Source of the DNA: VRUE01 sp963774405
Lineage (GTDB): Bacteria > Actinomycetota > Thermoleophilia > Solirubrobacterales > 70-9
DNA: 64,000 bases
Direction of reading: 5' to 3'
Assembly (NCBI GenBank): GCA_963774405.1
Contig: CAVZEV010000007.1
Location: 186,001 to 250,000, forward strand
The stretch's first letter is position 1; every line of letters begins with the position of its first letter. Shown here one piece after another: positions 59,111 through 64,000 of this stretch. The position numbers and the translations under genes are program-made. Below the pieces are notes generated by a model. It did no database searches, was not told the DNA's origin, and worked only from the letters and a program-made list of their open reading frames with translations.

Positions 59111-59186
59111 GAGGGCCGGGGGCCGTCCCCAAAACGCGCGGCAGGAGCCGCGCTTGAGTGTTTTGGGGACGGCCCCCGGCCCTCTT
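59109..59186. repeat. 27-bp perfect palindrome between convergent genes
   Basis: Arms 59109-59135 and 59160-59186 are perfect complements containing GGGGGCCGTCCCCAAAAC. The 24-base spacer has an inner stem GCGCGG/CCGCGC. It sits between the acyl-CoA dehydrogenase stop and the convergent ATPase stop (59218). It may be a bidirectional terminator or a REP-like mobile palindrome. Confidence 0.85.
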
Positions 59187-59217
59187 TCGACAGCTCCCTG
59201 CGGACCTCTCAGCCAGC

Positions 59218-60366
59218 TCAGGCCAGGAGGTTCTGTCGCAACCACTCAGCCAGGAAAGGTTCCGTGATGCGGTAGGCGCCGCCTTCGCCGCTGACCAGTT
59301 CGCGTTGTGTGAGCGCCCGGAGGGCCTTTTGGACGTTGGTGGCCGGGGGGAGGTTGTGGTCGGTGCGATAGGCGGCGCTGAAGGGGCGGCCGGGTTCGCG
59401 GGCGAGGGCCTGGAGGACCTGCTTTTGGACGGCTGAGGCGCCTTCCCAGAGCAGGCTGAAGTGGGCGTGCTCGGAGCGCAGGACCGCCGCCAGGGCCCGG
59501 TCCAGCTCGGCCTGGCCGGCGGGGGCGTCCCCGGTCTGCTCCCAGAGGGAGTAGCAGAGCTCCTGGGTCGCGTAGGGGTGGCCGTCGGTGCGGACGAGGG
59601 CATCCGCCACGACCGCGTCCTCCACCTTCCGGCCGCTGTCGTGGAAGCGCTCGACGATGAAGGCGGCGAACGGCTCGACCGGGATGTTGCCCAGCTCGAT
59701 CGACTTGGCGCTGCGCCAGAACGGCTCATGGGCGTCGTCGAAGATGCGCTCCATGATGTGCTGCTTGCTGCCCAGATACACGTGAGCGATCTCCGGCTGG
59801 CGCTGGAACACCGAGCGCAGGAGCTTGGGCAGGCCGGGATCGATGTCGACGATCTCCTGGAACTCGTCCATGACCAGGGCGGCTCGCCGCCCGCGGGCGC
59901 TGCCGAGCTCGGCCGGAAGCTCGAGCAGCCTTTCCAGGGTCGCGTCGATCTCGGCCGGCCGTTGAGCGATGCCGAAGCTGAAGGAGAGGCTGCCGTCGTC
60001 GGGGTTGACGTTGATCGTCGGCTGCACACCGAGGCCACGGAAGGGCGCGAGCGCCTTCTCCCGAACTCGCTCGAGCGGCGAGGCGATCTGCTCGTAGATC
60101 GACTTCGCCAGTGCCGCGGCGAGCGCCTCCTTGCTCGGCGTGGTCATCAGGTCGACCTGGGCCACCAGCACCTGCTCGGCGGTGAGAACATGGGCAGCGC
60201 GCCAAACCAGCGAGGACTTGCCGCAGCGTCGAGGAGCGAAGACGACGACGTCCTGGCCGTTGCGAATGTCGCTGGTCAGCTCGGCAAGCTCACTTTCGCG
60301 ATCGGCAAACGATTGATCGAGCGCGAGGGCTCCAAAGCTGAAGGGGTTGGTCTTTTTTATACCCAA
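59218..60366 (-). CDS. AAA ATPase of the ATPase_2 (archaeal-type) group
   Basis: A 382-residue protein starting at TTG. Walker A is FAPRRCGKSSLVWRA (about residue 44), Walker B ALVMDEFQEIVDID, and VYLGSKQHIMERIF gives the sensor region. The C-terminus is a winged helix (ALRALTQRELVSGEGGAYRI). Such ATPases are common in mobile and accessory DNA, with unknown function. It stands alone between a 27-bp palindrome at its 3' end and an AT-rich promoter at its 5' end, which suggests acquisition. The start follows GAGG about 9 bases upstream. Confidence 0.82.
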   Translation of the reverse strand: MGIKKTNPFSFGALALDQSFADRESELAELTSDIRNGQDVVVFAPRRCGKSSLVWRAAHVLTAEQVLVAQVDLMTTPSKEALAAALAKSIYEQIASPLERVREKALAPFRGLGVQPTINVNPDDGSLSFSFGIAQRPAEIDATLERLLELPAELGSARGRRAALVMDEFQEIVDIDPGLPKLLRSVFQRQPEIAHVYLGSKQHIMERIFDDAHEPFWRSAKSIELGNIPVEPFAAFIVERFHDSGRKVEDAVVADALVRTDGHPYATQELCYSLWEQTGDAPAGQAELDRALAAVLRSEHAHFSLLWEGASAVQKQVLQALAREPGRPFSAAYRTDHNLPPATNVQKALRALTQRELVSGEGGAYRITEPFLAEWLRQNLLA

Positions 60367-60516
60367 AAGTATTATACCTCAAGCTATAAATTAGTTCGTG
60401 GCGAGATTCAGCCTATATACTAATAGGCATAATACCAATCAGTATAGAACCCCGGCTTGCCTGGCCTCGCAGCCACTTCTCTATAAGTCCGTGTTCGAGA
60501 TGGAACTCCCCCGCCC
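60367..60516 (-). promoter_or_regulatory. AT-rich promoter region of the ATPase gene
   Basis: The most AT-rich stretch of the window. On the minus strand GAGGTATAATACTT lies just before the TTG start, with TATAAT as a near-perfect -10. GCCTAT-ATACTA-ATAGGC (about 60408-60427) is a perfect dyad that may be an operator. The right part leads to the acyl-CoA synthetase start without a clear ribosome site. Confidence 0.5.
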
Positions 60517-61978
60517 GTGAACTTCATCGAGGACGTGATGGAGCAGCTCGCCCGCCTCGCGGCGCGGGATCGTCGCCGTCGCCGGCGACGGGCGAGCGGC
60601 GGGACTGGCACTTCGGCGAACTGATCGCCGCTCGGCTGGGCTCTCAGGGGCACTCGCCGCGCGCGGCGTGAGGCGCGGAGACGTGGTGATGACCCTCGTC
60701 GGCAACCGGATCGAGTGGGCGCTGACGTTGCTCGCCTGCTGGCGGATGGGGGCGGTCGCGCTGCCCTGCAGCCCGATGCTGCGGCGCCACGATTTCGCGC
60801 TTGCGGGTGAGCTGCCGCCGCGCCGAAGCTCTGCGTCGGCGAAGCGGAGCTCGCTGTCGGCCGAACTGCCGGACGGCGTGGCGACGATGACGCTCGAGGA
60901 GGTCGCCGCGGTGCTCGACGAGGACCGCGCCGCAGGAGACGCCGGCGGCGATCGAGGAGATGGACGCCGAGGACCCGGCGCTGATCGTCTTCACCTCGGG
61001 CACGACCGGCGAGCCGCGCGGCGTCGTCCACGCCTACCGCTACCTGCTCGGGCAGCGCGGCCAGGCCGAGCACTGGCTCGCCTCGCGCCCCGGCGAGCTG
61101 GCCTGGTGCACGACCGCGACCGGGCTGGTCGAAGTCGGCCCGCAACGTCTTCCTCGCCCCCTGGCTGGCCGGCGCCGCGGCGACGATCCACGCCGGGCGC
61201 TTCGACCCGGCCGAGCGGCTCGACTTCGTCGAGGCGCTCGAGCGTCAACGTGCTCTGCCAGGCGCCGACCGAGTACCGGATGATCGCCAAGCGCACCGCC
61301 CTGCGCCCGCTCCCCGCCCTGCGCCGCATGGTCTCCGCCGGCGAGGCGCTGGAGGCCGAGACGATCGCCGCCTTCCGCGCTGCGACGGGCTCGAGGCCCG
61401 CCGACGGCTACGGCCAGACCGAGACCGGCCACATCTGCGGCAACCTCGAAGGCGCGCCCGTGCGCGCCGGGCTCGATGGGCAGGCCGCTGCCGGGGATGG
61501 AGGTCCGTCTGCGTCGACGGCGAGCTGCAGCTCAAGCGCCGCCTCCTCCCCCACCTTCTTCTCGCGCTACCTCGACGGCGAGCGCTTCGCGGGCGAGTGG
61601 TGGCCGACCGGCGACCTGGTGCGCCAGAAGAGGACGACGGGCTACCTCTTCTTCGAGGGTCGCGACGACGACATCATCGTCTCCTCCGGCTACCGGATCG
61701 GACCCGTCGAGGTCGAGTCGGCGCTGCTCTCCCATCCCGCCGTCGCCGAGGCCGCCGCGGTCGCCGCGCCGGACCCCGAGCGCGGCGCCGTCGTGCGCGC
61801 GATCGTCGTGCCCCGCGGGCGCGAGCCGAGCGAGGAGCTGGCGCGCGAGCTGCAGGAGCACTGCAAGCGCGAAACGGCCCCCTACAAGTTCCCCCGCATC
61901 GTCGAGTTCGCGGCCGAGCTGCCGAAGACCAGCAGCGGCAAGGTCAAGCGGGCCGAGCTCCGACGACGGGTAACCTGA
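60517..61978 (+). pseudogene. Acyl-CoA synthetase (AMP-forming), many frameshifts
   Basis: A complete set of adenylate-forming motifs in changing frames. GDVVMTLVGNRIEWALTLLA comes first, then VFTSGTTGEPRGVVH (P-loop), VLCQAPTEYRMI, DGYGQTETG, WWPTGDLVRQ, GRDDDIIVSSGYRIGPVEVE and KTSSGKVKRAEL with the catalytic Lys. It resembles medium-chain acyl-CoA synthetases. The GTG start (VNFIEDVMEQL) is tentative. Shifts occur near 60570-60640, 60800-60960, 61135, 61245, 61400 and 61480-61545. Conserved motifs between them argue for sequence error near the contig end. Confidence 0.75.
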
Positions 61979-61982
61979 CGCC

Positions 61983-62578
61983 GTGGCCGCCGACAGCCAG
62001 TCAGACACGGCCGCCCGCCTCATGTCGGCCGCGCGAACTACTTCGAGGCGGCTGCGGCTAGGCGCTCGACCTCGACGCGATGACCGCCTTCTAATGAGCC
62101 CGGCGTGAGCACCGGTGAGATCCACGGCCTGGTGACGAGCTGGCACGTGCCTCGGGCTCAGCTACGCTGAGCCTGGTTCGGACGACCTCTTCGCCGCCTT
62201 CCCCGAGTTTCGAGCTGGAGATCGCCGAAGGGTGAGTCGCCGAGGGCGAAGATCAAGGCAAGGTCGTCACGCTGGAGGGCTCGCCGGTCGGCACGCTTCG
62301 AAGAAGAGCGGCTCGAGGCCCGCTTCGAAGGGCTCGGACCCCAACGGCGCCCGGGTCGGCGAGAATCCAAGGGCTGCAGACGTGCTGACGATCGTCGACG
62401 ACGGCCGCACTGCCAGCGCAACGACGCTCTACGATGAACGCCGCTCGACCTGGCGCTGTCAAGGCTGGCGGCGCCCTGCCCCCGGCCGGCTACGGCCGAT
62501 CGAGGCGGCTGATGGAAGCCATGCCGCGCTCAACGTCAAGACGCACGTAGGTTCGAGCGCGGTTCACCGGCAGGACTA
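61983..62578 (+). pseudogene. Frameshifted remnant, possibly SnoaL/NTF2-like
   Basis: No single frame covers this stretch, but pieces read like one small protein. GRANYFEA and LDLDAMTAFY are followed by DDLFAAFPEFELEIAEG and later VLTIVDDGRTASATTLYDE. This order is typical of SnoaL-like polyketide cyclase folds. It starts 4 bases after the synthetase stop. The assignment is weak and needs corrected sequence. Confidence 0.3.
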
Positions 62579-64000
62579 GCGACGGTCTCAAGCGCCGCAG
62601 CGGCGTTCAGGAACGTCGCTAAGAGCAGCATCTGGTCGAGGTCGACCGGGCGGCCCAGGTGATATCCCTGGGCCATGTCGACCCCGTACTCGCGCAGCAT
62701 CTCGCCGTGACGTCGTCCTGCACGTACTCGGCGATCGTCGACTTGCCGAGGCCGCGGGCGATCTGCACGATCGCCTGGACCGTGAGCTGGTCGGCGTCGC
62801 TGGCGCGGCATGTCGCTGACGAAGGAGCCGTCGATCTTGATCAGGTCGAAGGGGATGCTTCTTCAGGTAGTGAAAGGGGCCGAAGCCGGCGCCGTAGTCG
62901 TCGATCGCCACCTGGCAGCCGAACTCGGTGATCCGGTCGGCAAAGCCGGCCGCGGCTTCGTAGTCGTGGACGTGCGCCGTCTCGGTGATCTCGAAGGTGC
63001 AGCGCGCCGGGTCGGCCTCACCCTCGTCGAGCTGGCGCTCGATGAACTCGAGCACCGAGATGTCGGTCGAGCGAAGCGCCGGAGAGGTTGACGTGCAGCG
63101 AGACCGGGGCCGCCCTGCCTGCTCGCGCCGGCCAGCAGCTCGAGCGCCTGGGCGACGACCCAGCGGTCGAGCTCCTGGACCATGCCGGAGCGCTCGGCCG
63201 CCTCGATGAAGGCGAGGCCGCCGGCAGCAGCTCGCCGTTCTCGTCGGTCATCCGCAGCAGCAGCTCGTAGCGCTCGATCCCGCCCGAGGCGAGGCAGCGG
63301 ATCGGCTGCGTGTGCAGGCTGAGCCGTTCCTCGCTGAGCGCGTCGCGGATCCGCGCCGCGGTCGTCTGGCGCCGCTGGCGTCGCCGCTGCGGCTCGCTCG
63401 GGTCGCGGAACAGGGCGATCTGGTTGCGACCCTCCTCCTTCGCCCGGTACATCGCCTGGTCGGCGGCGACCAGGACCGCCTCGGCGCCGATCCCGCGCTC
63501 GCCGCCGAACATCGTGATGCCGACGCTGATCGTCGTGCTGATCGGCCCGGCCGCCGGCGCTCGCCTCGGCCACCTGGGCGCGCAGGTCTTCGCCCAGCGC
63601 CAGGGCGCCGGCGGTGTCGGTCTGCGGCATCAGCACCGCGAACTCGTCGCCGGAGAGGCGGGCGACGATGTCGGTCGCGCGCACCCGCTCGCGCAGTGAT
63701 CTCGGCGACCTGGCGGATCAGGTTGTCGCCGGCATGGTGGCCGAGCGTGTCGTTGACCGCCTTCAGCCCGTCGATGTCGACGATCATCACCGCGCCCTGG
63801 CCGCCGTAGCGGGCGGTGAAGGAGACGTACTGGTCGAGCTCGGCGCGGAAGCGGCGGCGGTCGAGCAGCCCGGTGAGCGAGTCGTGGTCGGCGAGATAGC
63901 GCAGCTCGGCCTCGGTCGTCTCGGCCTGGACAGCGCCTGCGCGATCACGATTTCGCGGTCCTCTGCGTCGAGCTTCGCCAGCACAGCCTCGACCTCGGAA
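62536..64000 (-). CDS. GGDEF-EAL protein, partial at window end and frameshifted
   Basis: Cyclic di-GMP signalling protein read in shifting frames; its 5' end lies outside the window. A coil (KLDAEDREIVIAQAL, then AETTEAELRYLADHDSLTGLL) leads into the GGDEF domain: VMIVDIDGLKAVNDTLGHHA, then RLSGDEFAVLMPQ, where SGDEF replaces GGDEF. The EAL domain has YELLLRM instead of EALLR, FEITETAHVHDYEAA, and VAIDDYGAGFGPFHYLKKHP. The C-terminus has YGVDMAQGYHLGRPVDLDQM. At least five shifts are needed. SGDEF can still be active as a cyclase; the ELL signature makes phosphodiesterase activity uncertain. Confidence 0.78.

Overview
The window is GC-rich DNA (roughly 70%, with a few lower-GC islands) from a probable actinobacterium. 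Signs are the MeaA-type ethylmalonyl-CoA mutase, DUF2510 and DUF4333 proteins, an operon laid out like Mycobacterium tuberculosis Rv0241c-Rv0244c, and many GTG/TTG starts. Thermoleophilia/Solirubrobacterales is my best guess, by inference only. No tRNA, rRNA, CRISPR array or complete insertion sequence was seen.

Layout. (1) 0.1-13.9 kb: central metabolism. Four candidate enzymes of the ethylmalonyl-CoA (EMC) pathway lie here: ethylmalonyl-CoA mutase, mesaconyl-CoA hydratase, an acyl-CoA dehydrogenase and malyl-CoA lyase. They are mixed with a Fic-domain protein, L-2-hydroxyglutarate oxidase, a UDP-sugar dehydrogenase and pabB/pabC. (2) 14.1-29.4 kb: a surface/exopolysaccharide cluster. It has a Wzm/Wzt exporter, a seven-gene operon of membrane proteins and glycosyltransferases joined by 4-bp overlaps, two polysaccharide deacetylase domains and several fusion glycosyltransferases. 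(3) 29.4-33.9 kb: a lower-GC block of secreted and membrane hypotheticals plus a DUF4143 ATPase preceded by four 22-bp-period repeats. (4) 33.9-43.7 kb: the polysaccharide cluster resumes with a flippase, two more glycosyltransferase genes and four tandem GH26-like secreted hydrolases. (5) 43.7-44.2 kb: two homologous, oppositely oriented, highly structured non-coding elements. (6) 44.2-49.9 kb: GTP-dependent PEP carboxykinase, a DUF4333 lipoprotein, succinyl-CoA synthetase with a coupled ferredoxin, and an HxlR regulator. (7) 50-59.1 kb: an MmpL-like transporter, then a TetR-led lipid operon (thiolase, FabG4-type reductase, HtdX-type hydratase, two acyl-CoA dehydrogenases). (8) 59.1-64 kb: an AAA ATPase with an AT-rich promoter, a frameshifted acyl-CoA synthetase, a possible SnoaL-like remnant, and a GGDEF/EAL protein cut by the window end.

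How it fits together. Acetyl units from fat breakdown could pass through the EMC branch to glyoxylate and propionyl/succinyl-CoA, then through succinyl-CoA synthetase and PEP carboxykinase to sugars. UDP-sugar dehydrogenase, exporter, flippase and glycosyltransferases could then build a surface polysaccharide that the secreted GH26 enzymes trim. This chain is inferred from gene content.

Caution on quality. Several otherwise perfectly conserved genes carry single-base, mostly inserted, frameshifts. They cluster at both ends of the window and around 40-41.3 kb. I treat these as probable sequence errors rather than real gene decay.
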